DNA of 64,000 nucleotides, from positions 47,729-111,728 of the forward strand of contig JABHBL010000004.1 of assembly GCA_018673925.1 (NCBI GenBank), in the 5' to 3' direction. The stretch's first letter is position 1. Every line of letters begins with the position of its first letter. A program made the position numbers and the translations under genes. Origin of the DNA: Fidelibacterota bacterium (GTDB lineage Bacteria; Fidelibacterota; UBA8477; JABMPR01). The notes under the pieces are model-generated. The model was not told where the DNA came from. It was given only the letters and a program-made list of their open reading frames with translations, and did no database searches. This document shows positions 11,467 to 21,304 of this stretch, piece after piece.

Positions 11467-12582
11467 CTATCCCTGAAGCCTGATGGGCATCAGGAGCATT
11501 ACTAATTCTTCTTTTTCGGCCTGTACTTCAGGCAAAATTAATCCAGGACCAATTTCAGAACCCAGCCTGAAGACCACGCGATCCGTTTCAACATTTTTGA
11601 GCATATCCTTGAGATAAATTGAATTATAACCCAAGGTCAATTCTTCTCCATCATAGTCAGACAGGACCTGTTCTTTTGCACTTGTGCTGGCTTCTGGATC
11701 TTCCGTAAAGACTTCGATATATCCAGGATGCAGTTTCAAGGCTACCTGGTGGGTCGTACGGTTTGAAAATATGGAAACGCGGCGAACTGTGGTCACCAAG
11801 TCTTTGCTGGAAAGCGTTACTGTCTTGTCATTGGTAGATGGAATAACACTTCCATAATCTGGGTATTGCTCATCAATCAGGCGGCTGAAAATGGTAGCCG
11901 TCTCTGTGGCGACGCTGATATACTTTTCCCCGACGGATAGATTGATGGTGTCACCATCATCCAGAAAAGACTGGATTAGCGATAAAAATTTTGGTGGAAC
12001 AATAATGTTGGCTTCAAAATCAGCAGAGACAAAATCCCGGTTGGTATATTTTACCAGACGATGGCCGTCGGTGGCAACGGCGCGAATTTCGTTATTCTTC
12101 AATTCAAAAAGAACACCGAGGAGTGCTGGTTTCAGCTCATCCTTTGAAACAGCAAACACGGTTTTTTCTACGGTTCGTTTTAAAACTTTTGATTTAATCT
12201 CGAGACTTTGGGCCGGACCCAGTTCAGGAGCATCAGGGAAATCCAAAGCAGGACGACCAACGATCTTATACGTACCTGCTGTTGTGGATAGCGTCACCCG
12301 ACTATCATCAGACCAGGCGAAGGTGAGTTCTGTATCAGGTAACTCGCTGGTGATCTCCTGGAGCAGACGGACAGGTAGTGCAACGGCCCCCTCATCTTCT
12401 CCCAGGACATTCAGATTCAGGGTATATGTGATCTCGATATCAGTACTGCGCATGGAGAGAACATTCCCCTTCACGGTGAAGAGAATGTGGTTGAGAATGG
12501 GCATGGTTGAGCGGGTGGGGCTTACGCGGGCCACCTTTTGCAAGCCGTGTAAAAGGGTTGACGAGTCAACGGTAAATTGCAT
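11467..12582 (-). CDS. dnaN: DNA polymerase III sliding clamp (beta subunit)
   Basis: DnaN forms the ring-shaped dimer that tethers polymerase III to DNA. The 371-residue length and three repeated clamp domains fit. Recognisable stretches are the N-terminus (FTVDSSTLLHGLQKVARVSPTRS; first 20 residues of that segment are conserved family positions), RAVATDGHRLV, PDYGSVIPS and the C-terminal LLMPIRL, which closes the partner-binding groove. Upstream, 12583-12881 contains no dnaA, no convincing DnaA boxes and no gene I can support, so the usual dnaA-dnaN link is broken here. Confidence 0.97.
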   Translation of the reverse strand: MQFTVDSSTLLHGLQKVARVSPTRSTMPILNHILFTVKGNVLSMRSTDIEITYTLNLNVLGEDEGAVALPVRLLQEITSELPDTELTFAWSDDSRVTLSTTAGTYKIVGRPALDFPDAPELGPAQSLEIKSKVLKRTVEKTVFAVSKDELKPALLGVLFELKNNEIRAVATDGHRLVKYTNRDFVSADFEANIIVPPKFLSLIQSFLDDGDTINLSVGEKYISVATETATIFSRLIDEQYPDYGSVIPSTNDKTVTLSSKDLVTTVRRVSIFSNRTTHQVALKLHPGYIEVFTEDPEASTSAKEQVLSDYDGEELTLGYNSIYLKDMLKNVETDRVVFRLGSEIGPGLILPEVQAEKEELVMLLMPIRLQG

Positions 12583-12881
12583 GGTTTTGATCTCCGAATG
12601 TCGGGTTATTCACTGTCCTATTTAAAGCAAACCAAACTAAACTTGGAACCGAGCAATTCAAAGCTTGAACCTGTATAAATTAGCCAGTAACTGCAATTTT
12701 TCGCCCATAACACCCCTTTAAAGGCCGTGAAATGACCTGAGGCAGGACTGACCCAGGGTAAATCGGCATATTTTCGTAGATTTTTAGCTCTGGGGAGAGT
12801 CATACAACCAGGAATGGAAGTACTCCTTGTTGAGACCCGATCATCGCCTAGTTTTGGAGCATCAATTTGTAAACATAATAA

Positions 12882-13325
12882 ATGGGGTGGTTTCTGAAAA
12901 ATTTTATCTCGCGCTGGTTTATAAATAACCCAATCCGATTTAGACTCTTTCTGGTGTTTATAGGTATTCTGGCGGGAGTGTCACATCCCTGGTTCAAAAG
13001 TGAAGTAACAACTGAGTTGTCTCAAGTCAAAATGATGTTCATGCTGGGCTTCTCAACCGTGACCTTCACGTTTATGCTCACCCTCTACCGTATGCTCCAA
13101 AAGCTGTTTCGCAAGGGTGTTGAAGTTGAAGGTCGCAAAGTGGATTTTGATGAGCGTACCATGGTGAGGGCTAGTGGTATCTTTTGGTTTATCCCGTTTG
13201 GCCTGACCTTACAAGTATCAACCTTTAGCTCTGCCGCCCCTGACCCACATTTTGGGAAAGTTATGATTATTCAGGGTCTGGCCATTGCTCTCGGTGCCTG
13301 GCTATCTCAGATCATTAAAAAATAG
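12882..13325 (+). CDS. Small integral membrane protein, unknown function
   Basis: The 147-residue product has three or four hydrophobic segments (about 20-38, 51-68, 97-113 and 128-143) joined by short basic loops, including the conserved-looking cytoplasmic stretch KLFRKGVEVEGRKVDFDERTMV. It resembles uncharacterised FCB membrane proteins; I see no transporter or enzyme motif. The ATG has no strong ribosome binding site, so the start is less certain. It is transcribed away from dnaN, and the WG-repeat gene follows 20 bases downstream. Confidence 0.65.
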   Translation: MGWFLKNFISRWFINNPIRFRLFLVFIGILAGVSHPWFKSEVTTELSQVKMMFMLGFSTVTFTFMLTLYRMLQKLFRKGVEVEGRKVDFDERTMVRASGIFWFIPFGLTLQVSTFSSAAPDPHFGKVMIIQGLAIALGAWLSQIIKK

Positions 13326-13345
13326 CAGAGACAGGGAATACTATT

Positions 13346-14524
13346 TTGAACACGCTTAGAGTCCTTCTTTTGCTCATTATGATATCAACTTCATTTGCTG
13401 AGAAATCATCAATAAATATTCAGACTGTTCCAATTTCAAAACCAACAGTGAAACTCTTCCCAGTTTATGATAAAGAATTGATAGGATTTATTGATTCAAC
13501 AGGCGCGACCATAATTAAACCGCAGTTCTCAGTACTCATTAATGATACAACTATTCGATACATGGAATCGGCTACTGGGACCAAAATGCCCTCAGTGCTC
13601 CCTTATTATTTTAAAGAGGGTAAGCTGATCTTGGGGCAATCTGAGGTCTACTCACTGCTTAAACATGGTAACCATTACTCAATTATTAATGAAGCAGGTC
13701 AGATTGAAACGGAAATGATCTTTGAATGGGTGGGAGAATTTAGTGAGGGCTTTGCACCAGTTTGTAAGGCACGAACATTTTTGGGAATAAAGATCGGTGA
13801 AAAGTGGGGTACAATTGATCACTCCGGACAGGTGCAAATAGAACCCTGGTTTGATTATCTTGGTCCTTTTTCAGAGGGCTTGGCTGTGGCCCGTAAGAAG
13901 AAACATTATGGGTTTATTGATACTTCTGGTGTATGGGTTATCCCACCGGAATTTCAAGAATGTCGACCATTCCATGAAGGATTGGCTGCAATAAGTAGAG
14001 ATGGAAATTGGGGGTACATCAATAAGCAAGGTAAGCAAATAATTGAAACCAGTGCTGAGAAGGTCTGGGATTATAATGACGGACGAGCCCGGGTTAGTGT
14101 TGCCGGGCAATACGGCTTCATAGACTCTGAAGGTGGCTTTGTTGTAAGACCATCCCTTGATTTTGCCCTGGATTATCAGGAGGGCTTGAGTTGTGTTGCT
14201 AGAGATAGTAGTGGGGGATACATCGATCTGGATGGTCAGTGGGCGATAAATCTTCAATATGCAAATGCAGGTACATTTTCACAGGGTTTAGCCGCTGTAA
14301 AGGTGGGTGAGTTGTGGGGATATATCAATCGAGAGAATGAAATGATTATAGAACCTCAATATCAACTGGCCTTCCCCTTTCAGGGTGGTTTAAGTATAGT
14401 CTGGGACAACTTCCAGCCAGTTTATATTAACTCTAGGGGTGAAAAACTATCAGTTCTATATCTTGACGTCACACCGAGCCAGAATTTTTTTAAGCGCTGG
14501 TTTACCTATCCCAAAACTATATAA
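13346..14524 (+). CDS. Exported WG-repeat protein
   Basis: The protein starts at a TTG preceded by AGGGA at a good distance, and begins with a Sec signal peptide (LRVLLLLIMISTSFA). The rest is a chain of WG/KWG repeats of about 35-45 residues, each with a core like WGTIDHSGQ, YGFIDTSG, WGYINKQGK, YGFIDSEGG or WGYINREN followed by a hydrophobic-Pro-x-(F/Y) segment; I count at least seven. WG repeats form beta structures used in protein-protein contacts or surface exposure, and the family has no catalytic motif. At 392 residues it is of ordinary length. A periplasmic or outer-membrane role is inference from the signal peptide. Confidence 0.8.
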   Translation: MNTLRVLLLLIMISTSFAEKSSINIQTVPISKPTVKLFPVYDKELIGFIDSTGATIIKPQFSVLINDTTIRYMESATGTKMPSVLPYYFKEGKLILGQSEVYSLLKHGNHYSIINEAGQIETEMIFEWVGEFSEGFAPVCKARTFLGIKIGEKWGTIDHSGQVQIEPWFDYLGPFSEGLAVARKKKHYGFIDTSGVWVIPPEFQECRPFHEGLAAISRDGNWGYINKQGKQIIETSAEKVWDYNDGRARVSVAGQYGFIDSEGGFVVRPSLDFALDYQEGLSCVARDSSGGYIDLDGQWAINLQYANAGTFSQGLAAVKVGELWGYINRENEMIIEPQYQLAFPFQGGLSIVWDNFQPVYINSRGEKLSVLYLDVTPSQNFFKRWFTYPKTI

Positions 14525-14631
14525 ACAAACTTCTCCTCTTTCAATCTACAAAGCTGGTATTATTTTTACTCAGTTAACCGCATTTCCTGAATAACCTTTT
14601 CTTTTAATCCAAAGCAGTCTCATTTTATAAG

Positions 14632-17046
14632 ATGGAAAAAGCCATGTATGTTGAAATTGTTTTTCCCCTGAGTCTTGATCAGGCCTTTACCTATTCGGTT
14701 CCAGAAGAACTGAACGATGTCGTTCAAGTTGGCCAACGCGTGATTGCTTCCCTTGGTCGACGAAAACAACAGGGCATGATCATAGGTGTCAAGTCAGAAC
14801 CACCGGCAGACTTTACCGGCAAATTAAAAAGTTTCGAAAATATCGTAGATCCAGTACCGGTTTTTGATCTACACCTCATCAATCTTCTTAAATGGATGAG
14901 CCGCTACTATTTCACACCCCTGGGTAAGGTGATCCAATCCGCCATACCGTCTGATGCTCGCATGAAAAAAGAAGTCATTATTCAGCCCACGGCTCTCTTG
15001 CATGGAACAGATGAGTTCAGTAAATTTTTAAAAGTGAAAGGCCTCGTTCGGCTTTCAACCCTGAAAAGAAAATTCGGTGCAGACATTGCCGTAAACCAGG
15101 TCGCCCGTCTGCAAAGGCAAGGTCTTCTGGAGCTTGAGAATGAATTTGAATTCAAAGGGAAAAGGGCCTCGAGCTACCTTGTTATTCCAGATCTTGGGCG
15201 GGATTCAGAAATTCCCACTAATGCTCGAGCCCAGCAAAAAGCTTTTGATATTCTCAATGACTTTCCAGATGGTATTCCCCTGGATAAGCTACGGGATGAC
15301 TATGAAGTATACCGGCCCATCATCCACAAGCTGGCTGATCGTGGCCTGGTGACTTTACAGGAAATTGAACCTGATATAGACCCCCTGAAGGACTATCATC
15401 GACCACCACCGAAGACAGTTGAACTGAACCACGAGCAGAGCATTGCACTCAATGAGGTGACTCGCTCTCTGGATGATCGTGTATTCACACCCTATCTGCT
15501 TTTTGGTGTTGCAGGGAGTGGGAAAACGGAAGTCTATTTAAATGCTGCCGCCCATACTCTTCAACAGGGACGTTCTGTCATTGTCCTGGTGCCTGAAATC
15601 GCTCTTGCTCCTCAAATTGCCTATCGCTTTCAATCGCGCTTCGGAAACATTGTAGCTCTTTGGCATTCAGGCCTCAAAGGAGCCGAACGGCTGTGGACCT
15701 GGCAGCAAATTCAGCAGAACAAATTTACCATAGTAGTGGGCGCCAGATCGGCGGTTTTAACACCCCTAAAAGACCTGGGTCTCATCATTGTAGATGAAGA
15801 ACAGGAGAACAGCTATAAGCAACAGGACAATGAGCCTCGTTATCATGCTCGCGATGTAGCTCTGGTACGCGGTCAGGAAGAAAAAGCAGTTGTATTATTG
15901 GGATCAGCGACGCCGTCACTTGAAACCTATTACAATTTGACGACCAATCGCTATAAAGGACTCCATATCACCAAACGGTGGGAGAAAGCCAAACCGCCCC
16001 TGGTCGATCTCATAGATATGGGGGTTGAGCGGGATGAAACTCGTGATTATTCCAACCCCTTCTCCAGAAAACTTGTTGATGCCATCAGAGAGACTTTGGA
16101 GCAAGATAAACAGGTCATTTTATTTCAAAATCGACGTGGCTATGCACCAGTCATTACCTGTAAAGATTGCAACTGGACCATGGCCTGCCCACATGATGAT
16201 ATGTCGCTGACCTATCATAAAATTGGCAATAAGATGCGTTGCCACTTTTGTGATTTTGAAGCGCCCACTCCTGTGAGTTGCCCTGAATGTCGATCACTGG
16301 AGTTGAAATTTGGTGGAATGGGAACCCAGATGGTCGAAGAGGCCCTGGAGACCCAATTCCCAGATGTACCGGTCTGTCGTATGGATATGGATACCACCAG
16401 GGGGAAGGGAGCTCACACCAAATTGCTTGGTGATTTCGCCCGTGGAGAGTACAAAATTCTGTTGGGCACCCAGATGATTGCAAAGGGTCTGGATTTTGAA
16501 AATGTTACGCTTGTGGGAGTGATTAATGCTGATTCAGGTTTGCATTTTCCAGATTTCAGGTCTCGCGAGAAAACCTTCCAACTGGTGTACCAGGTCTCTG
16601 GTAGATCAGGTCGTGGTGAATTCCCCGGTCGTGTTGTTGTACAGAGTTGGATGCCAGATGATATTTCCATCCAGTGTGCCACCAGAAGTGATGTTAAACT
16701 ATTCTATAATGGGGAGCTAAATGATCGCGACCAGCTCCAGTATCCACCATTCTCAAGAATGATATCTTTCGGGTTTCAAGGGCGCTCAAGGGATGCGGTG
16801 ATTCGATTGTCAGAGCGGGCAGCAGAAACGTTCAAAAATCAGAAGACTATTCAGTTATTGGGACCTGCACCTGCCATGATCGAAAAGAGTCACATGGGGT
16901 ACCACTGGAAACTAGTTTTGAAAACTTCCAAAGCAGATGATCCTAGCGGTGGAACTCTCCGACAGGCTGCAGCACATGTATTACAAACTACCCAGGACAA
17001 ATATGTTCGAGTAACTGTAGATGTGGATCCATATCAAATCCTTTAA
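14632..17046 (+). CDS. priA: Primosomal protein N' (PriA helicase)
   Basis: PriA is a superfamily 2 helicase that recognises abandoned forks and reloads the replisome. The 804-residue product has the N-terminal DNA-binding domain (YVEIVFPLSLDQAFTYSVPE; RVIASLGRRKQQGMIIGV), Walker A FGVAGSGKTEVYL (about residue 296), the DEEQ variant of the DEAH box (VDEEQENSYKQQ), and eight zinc-binding cysteines between about residues 500 and 565 (CKDCNWTMAC, then CHFCDFE, then CPEC). Motifs V and VI follow (GTQMIAKGLDFENVTLVGV, QVSGRSGRGEFPGRV). An ATG at 14644 is an alternative start. Confidence 0.95.
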   Translation: MEKAMYVEIVFPLSLDQAFTYSVPEELNDVVQVGQRVIASLGRRKQQGMIIGVKSEPPADFTGKLKSFENIVDPVPVFDLHLINLLKWMSRYYFTPLGKVIQSAIPSDARMKKEVIIQPTALLHGTDEFSKFLKVKGLVRLSTLKRKFGADIAVNQVARLQRQGLLELENEFEFKGKRASSYLVIPDLGRDSEIPTNARAQQKAFDILNDFPDGIPLDKLRDDYEVYRPIIHKLADRGLVTLQEIEPDIDPLKDYHRPPPKTVELNHEQSIALNEVTRSLDDRVFTPYLLFGVAGSGKTEVYLNAAAHTLQQGRSVIVLVPEIALAPQIAYRFQSRFGNIVALWHSGLKGAERLWTWQQIQQNKFTIVVGARSAVLTPLKDLGLIIVDEEQENSYKQQDNEPRYHARDVALVRGQEEKAVVLLGSATPSLETYYNLTTNRYKGLHITKRWEKAKPPLVDLIDMGVERDETRDYSNPFSRKLVDAIRETLEQDKQVILFQNRRGYAPVITCKDCNWTMACPHDDMSLTYHKIGNKMRCHFCDFEAPTPVSCPECRSLELKFGGMGTQMVEEALETQFPDVPVCRMDMDTTRGKGAHTKLLGDFARGEYKILLGTQMIAKGLDFENVTLVGVINADSGLHFPDFRSREKTFQLVYQVSGRSGRGEFPGRVVVQSWMPDDISIQCATRSDVKLFYNGELNDRDQLQYPPFSRMISFGFQGRSRDAVIRLSERAAETFKNQKTIQLLGPAPAMIEKSHMGYHWKLVLKTSKADDPSGGTLRQAAAHVLQTTQDKYVRVTVDVDPYQIL

Positions 17047-17932
17047 CTCAAAGGGTAGGATAGTTCTCGGTACCCTCATGGTACTCTTGGCATTTGTACC
17101 ACTTTCAGGTGATGCCTTGATGTTGAAATCCGGTAACCTTTCCCTCATGAGTGACAGGGGTGACTCAACCCTTCTGCGCAATGCTCTTGAGTTGATCCGA
17201 GAAGAGCAACAATACTACCAGGCCCTGTTTGGCTTGAGTCTCAACAAAGAGCTGGAAATTCGATTTTACTATAACCCTGATAAAGTGGGATCACGCTTAC
17301 ATAGCGTTCCATACTGGAGTGCCGGAATAGCCAGAGCAGGTTCAGAAATTTTGATTTACGGAAGAAATCGTAATCAATGGCTCTCAACCCTTAAGCACGA
17401 GCTGTTCCATGCCCTTCTCGGGCAAAATGAGGTTAGCGTCCCTGTCTGGCTGAATGAAGGTCTGGCGCAATGGCATGCTGGTCAGATGGACTGGGGTGGG
17501 TTTATGGGATTGGGGACTGCCACAGCGAGGGGGAATCTCATCCCTCTGGTTGATCTGGATGTCATTCTCAGCTTTAATCATAAACGGGCAAACCTGGCTT
17601 ATGCTCAGGCTTTAGACGCCACAAGATTTTTGATCAAGCGTCATGGCGAATCCATTTTGCCCTATCTGCTTCGTGCAGATGATTTTGGTTTTCGAGAGCG
17701 CTTTAAAGCTGAAACAGGTGAGGATTTGATCAACTTTGAAATCGCCTGGCGAGAGAAGCTGGAAGAACAGTTCTGGTTTTTTAAAATTTCACGTATTCCT
17801 GGAGTTCTCTGGGCGGTATCACCTCTCATCGTCGTTTTGGCCTGGTTTCTCAAACGTCGCAAGGGTAAAAAGAAACTGGAAGAATGGGATCAGGAAGAGT
17901 CTGTTCAAGATGAACCCAAGTATTTCGCATGA
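17021..17932 (+). CDS. Membrane-anchored gluzincin (peptidase MA-like) metalloprotease
   Basis: The 303-residue protein has an N-terminal hydrophobic segment (about 12-30), a zinc peptidase domain and a C-terminal transmembrane helix (about 263-280) with a basic tail. The zinc motif is KHELFHALL (His126 and His130, catalytic Glu127) and the third ligand is probably Glu146 in LNEGLAQW, the peptidase MA-like pattern. The active domain should face the periplasm. The start overlaps the priA end by 26 bases, so the two are co-transcribed. The substrate is unknown; envelope protein turnover is a guess. Confidence 0.8.
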   Translation: MWIHIKSFNSKGRIVLGTLMVLLAFVPLSGDALMLKSGNLSLMSDRGDSTLLRNALELIREEQQYYQALFGLSLNKELEIRFYYNPDKVGSRLHSVPYWSAGIARAGSEILIYGRNRNQWLSTLKHELFHALLGQNEVSVPVWLNEGLAQWHAGQMDWGGFMGLGTATARGNLIPLVDLDVILSFNHKRANLAYAQALDATRFLIKRHGESILPYLLRADDFGFRERFKAETGEDLINFEIAWREKLEEQFWFFKISRIPGVLWAVSPLIVVLAWFLKRRKGKKKLEEWDQEESVQDEPKYFA

Positions 17933-18040
17933 TTATGATCCAATCAAGTCGTTTTGAAGCCATCGGAAATACGGTTATGTAGGATGCTGCCTACAGATAT
18001 ATTAGTATTTACTCACCAGGGGCATAACGAGGAGAATATC

Positions 18041-18929
18041 ATGAAAAAATCAATTATTATGCTGCTGATTGGTGTGCTGTTAAGTGGTTTCGCTATGAGT
18101 CAAGACATACCCGATCCCCGCATAATACAAGCGCAGCAGCTTGAAGCTGAAAAAAAGTTCAAAGAAGCATTTAAGCTCTATGAGAAAATTCACAAAACTG
18201 CCCCAGAGAATAACACGATTACCTTCAAACTGGCTGGTATGGCGCACACGTCAAAAAACTATAAAAAAAGCAATCAAATATTATGAAAAACTTGCACCTA
18301 ATGGAAATCCGACGGTGCTTTATAATCTGGCTTGTTCCTATGCTATGCATGGGAGGGAAAAGAAGGCTTTGGAAGCTCTTGAGTCAGCTGTAGACAAAGG
18401 CTTTATACAGCTCGGCCTGATGAAAACAGACTCTGATCTGTCCAGTATCAGAGATACTGATAAATTCAAAATGATTTTAAGCTCAGTGAAATCGATTGAG
18501 AATGAACCTGAAGCTCAAAAGTTTGATTTTTGGGTGGGTGAATGGAATGTTTATGGTGTGAATGATGCAAAGGTCGGGGAAAGTAGTATTCAGAAAATTC
18601 TTAAAGGCAATGTCATCCTTGAGAATTGGAGTGGAGCTGGTGGTTTTATTGGCAAAAGCTTCAACCATTATCATATGGATTCGGGTCGTTGGATTCAATA
18701 CTGGGTGGATCAAAGCTCAGGCAGGATCTATTTCGAAGGTAACTTTGATCCAGAACAGAACGCCATGGTCTATTTTGAGCAGGTAGATGAGAAATCAGAA
18801 AAGCCACTACGACGACTCACCTTCTTCAACATTTCTCCTGACAGCGTAAGGCAGTTTTCTCAACTTAGTTCAGACTATGGAAAAAATTGGAATGTGGAAT
18901 ATGACTTTATGTATGTTCGGAAACCATAG
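18041..18929 (+). pseudogene. Exported TPR protein with C-terminal DUF1579-like domain, frameshifted
   Basis: The gene starts at ATG 18041 with GAGGAG upstream and encodes a signal peptide (SIIMLLIGVLLSGFAMSQ), then TPR helices. The first frame ends soon after KNYKKSNQIL, while the next frame continues the second TPR without a gap (AIKYYEKLAPNG... YNLACSYAMHGREKKALEAL). The switch falls in a run of seven A at 18263-18269; six A would give one open frame of about 295 codons. The C-terminal half (FDFWVGEWNVYG ... YWVDQSSGRIYFEG) resembles lipocalin-like DUF1579-type domains. The lesion may be a real mutation, a slippage or phase-variable site, or a sequencing error. Confidence 0.75.
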
Positions 18930-18938
18930 GGAAAGCTT

Positions 18939-19583
18939 ATGTCTTCCACCATTACTGTAATTGGATCAACTGGTTTAATCGGATTAGAATTTCTCAGTCA
19001 GATTACTGAAGGGGAGTACCAAAAGGTAAATGCCATAACCCGTCGTCAGATTACCAGTCTATCTGGCAAACCATTTATCCACCAGGCTGTTCATAACTTT
19101 GAAGATCTTGAAAGTATGCGCGGTGAATTAAAATCTGATGTATTGGTTTGCACGCTAGGCACCACAATTAAAACCGCTGGCTCACAGGAACGCTTCATCG
19201 AGATTGATCATGATATTCCTCTGGCGCTGGCAAAAATCGCTCACGAGGAAGGTTGTAATACCTTCATCCTGGTGTCATCCATGGGTGCTGATGCCAACTC
19301 AAGTATCTTCTACAGCCGTGTTAAAGGTCAACTGGAGGAGGCTCTCAAGGCAGTAGGCTTTCCACGGTTGCACATCTTGAGACCAAGTATCTTGCTGGGA
19401 GACCGACAAGAAAGTCGCCCTGGTGAATTTGTAGGAAAACTCATCATGCAGCCCTTGTCTTTCCTCATTCCCTGGAAATACAAACCCATCCAGGCCAGCA
19501 CGCTAGCAGCAAAAATTCGTGAAATCATTGCTGCAGAGAAATCGGGAGTAAGAATCTGGTCAGGTAAGAACCTTTTCCACTAG
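18939..19583 (+). CDS. NAD(P)-binding oxidoreductase, atypical SDR (HTATIP2/YbjT-like)
   Basis: This 214-residue Rossmann protein has the nucleotide-binding signature VIGSTGLIGLEFL at its N-terminus, LVCTLGTTIKTAGS after the third strand, and FILVSSMGADANSSIFYSRVKGQLE, where Ser and YSRVK match the SDR active-site Ser-Tyr-xxx-Lys. LHILRPSILLGDR is the typical substrate-loop region of the TIP30/HTATIP2-like group. The substrate is unknown. The gene follows the TPR gene by 9 bases and has AGGGAAAGC before its ATG. Confidence 0.82.
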   Translation: MSSTITVIGSTGLIGLEFLSQITEGEYQKVNAITRRQITSLSGKPFIHQAVHNFEDLESMRGELKSDVLVCTLGTTIKTAGSQERFIEIDHDIPLALAKIAHEEGCNTFILVSSMGADANSSIFYSRVKGQLEEALKAVGFPRLHILRPSILLGDRQESRPGEFVGKLIMQPLSFLIPWKYKPIQASTLAAKIREIIAAEKSGVRIWSGKNLFH

Positions 19584-19689
19584 AATTGATCCAGAACACA
19601 CAATCATTCATCTGTGAGCACTAACACAACATAAAGCACTCTATTTTCTCATATTGTCTTCAGGCGGGGCAAACCTGGAGGATGGAGAA

Positions 19690-19773
19690 ATGGACGATAA
19701 CAAACAGTACGGTTTTCAACTATTTATGCTCATTGCCACCCTGGTTCTGGTACTTGGGATTTCTAGACTGTAA
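19690..19773 (+). CDS. Possible 27-residue single-pass membrane peptide
   Basis: A short frame encodes a charged head (MDDNKQYG) followed by one hydrophobic helix (FQLFMLIATLVLVLGI) and SRL. GGAGG stands 8 bases before the ATG, which is unusually good for a chance frame. It lies alone between 19584 and 19809, a gap that otherwise shows nothing. Without comparison to relatives this is only a candidate. Confidence 0.4.
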   Translation: MDDNKQYGFQLFMLIATLVLVLGISRL

Positions 19774-19809
19774 TGATCTTTATTCGATCCGCATGAAATC
19801 TAGACGACT

Positions 19810-21279
19810 TCACCTATTACCTTGATACAATTTCTCGGGGTAGATAAAATTGCTGCCAACCTTCACCTGGTAAATATTGCCCATTTCATCATATTGGAAA
19901 ATGACCAGTTCACCATTTCCATTATCTCCCACCATGCGGAAAGTGTCTTTACCTTCAGGCGATAGTTCAATCACCTCACTTCCTGGATTGTCTTCAGGAG
20001 GGAAGCTCAAAGTGCTCATTACGAGCTGCTGATTTTTAACCAAAACCACAGTGTAGTAGGGACCTGGTTCGACATAGGTTCCAGCATATTTTTTCCACTT
20101 TGCATCGAATTCATCAGTTGGACTTGGTGGAGCAAAGGCTGATACAATTGGGGCGGCCATATAATCCAAAATATGACGAGCTAGAAAGCTGGGTTCACCA
20201 TCATCAGAGTTTGTCATGACGATCACACCAACTTTCTCAGAGGGGATAAACATAATCTGGGTTCGATTGCCACCTACCCAGCCCCCATGACCATTAATGG
20301 TTTGTCCGTTACGCTGCCAGGCTGACCAACCCAGGCCCCACCCACTAGACCAGCTAGGACGAAGAAATTGAACACGATGCATTTCTCTCAGAGAGCTTCC
20401 CTTGAGCACTGCTGTAGAGGAGTTATCATCCTCACGGAATTGAAGACTTACATAGCTCGCCAGGTCGGTTACTGTGGAGGCGAGACTGGCTGCCGCAGCA
20501 ATTCCCTTGGTGTCGGTGTATTCTTCCACCTCGTGGTCACCACCAGCTTGTCGATGGGAGTAGGGAGTAACCAATAATTGTTGATAGCTTGGATCTGGGA
20601 TAACTGAGCTAGCATCCATTTTAAGGGGTTCCAGAATATGAGTTTGGACGTATTCTTCATAAGTCACTCCTGAAACGACAGCAACGATCTCTCCAGCCAA
20701 TGACAATCCCAGATTCGAGTATTTAATTTCTGTTGAAGGTGGATATATCGTCTCTTGAGTGGACAGGGTTTCCTTGATCTGCTCCATGGTGGGAAACTTA
20801 TGGTCGGTCCAGTATGGAAAATCTGCCTCACGGGGTAATCCGGACGTGTGAGTAAGCAAGTGTCGAATGGTGATAGCAGGTTCACCTGGAAAACGTTGTG
20901 AAATGTTAAACCAGGGTAAGTACATTTTTACAGGATCGTCTAGACGAAGCTTCCCTGCATCTCGCAATTGAACCAGGGCAGTTGCCGTGAAGGTCTTGGT
21001 GATGGACGCCATGCGAAATGGATCCTGCACCGTCAGGAGTGTCTTCTTCTCCAGGTCAGAGAAACCAAAACTCTTGCTGTAAACCAACTCCTGGTCATAA
21101 ACCAACCCAATGGTGATACCTGGAATATTGCGGTACCCCTGTTGGGCCTTGACCCAGGTTTCAAGGAGTTTTAAATCGCCTCCAATAGATTGAATTGCTG
21201 TTTCAGATTTACTCATTGAAAAGCAAGTTGAGCTCAACAATATGAGAATAAGTGCACTGATCAGACGCTGTTTTTTCAT
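19810..21279 (-). CDS. Exported serine hydrolase, beta-lactamase/PBP4* family
   Basis: The 489-residue protein has a signal peptide (LISALILILLSSTCFS) and a class C beta-lactamase fold: catalytic Ser92 and Lys95 in MASITKTFTATAL, the YSN motif in YSNLGLSLAGEIV, and the HGG motif in GHGGWVGGNRTQ replacing KTG. HLLTHTSGLPREA is the usual loop of this group. A C-terminal lipocalin-like domain (KYAGTYVEPGPYYTV) follows, as in many FCB 'serine hydrolase' proteins. These enzymes act as D-amino-acid peptidases or esterases; true beta-lactamase activity should not be assumed. It lies 25 bases downstream of rsmA on the same strand. Confidence 0.88.
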   Translation of the reverse strand: MKKQRLISALILILLSSTCFSMSKSETAIQSIGGDLKLLETWVKAQQGYRNIPGITIGLVYDQELVYSKSFGFSDLEKKTLLTVQDPFRMASITKTFTATALVQLRDAGKLRLDDPVKMYLPWFNISQRFPGEPAITIRHLLTHTSGLPREADFPYWTDHKFPTMEQIKETLSTQETIYPPSTEIKYSNLGLSLAGEIVAVVSGVTYEEYVQTHILEPLKMDASSVIPDPSYQQLLVTPYSHRQAGGDHEVEEYTDTKGIAAAASLASTVTDLASYVSLQFREDDNSSTAVLKGSSLREMHRVQFLRPSWSSGWGLGWSAWQRNGQTINGHGGWVGGNRTQIMFIPSEKVGVIVMTNSDDGEPSFLARHILDYMAAPIVSAFAPPSPTDEFDAKWKKYAGTYVEPGPYYTVVLVKNQQLVMSTLSFPPEDNPGSEVIELSPEGKDTFRMVGDNGNGELVIFQYDEMGNIYQVKVGSNFIYPEKLYQGNR

Positions 21280-21304
21280 AAGGTCCCCTCCTGATGAAAG
21301 TAGA

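Noticed and set aside
12618..12803. Open frame of 61 codons on the minus strand upstream of dnaN
   Set aside because: No ribosome binding site, unusual composition (many Trp, Cys and Phe) and no family pattern; it sits in the dnaN promoter region.
12583..12881. Possible oriC upstream of dnaN
   Set aside because: No TTATNCACA-type DnaA boxes or repeated AT-rich unwinding motifs were found by eye.
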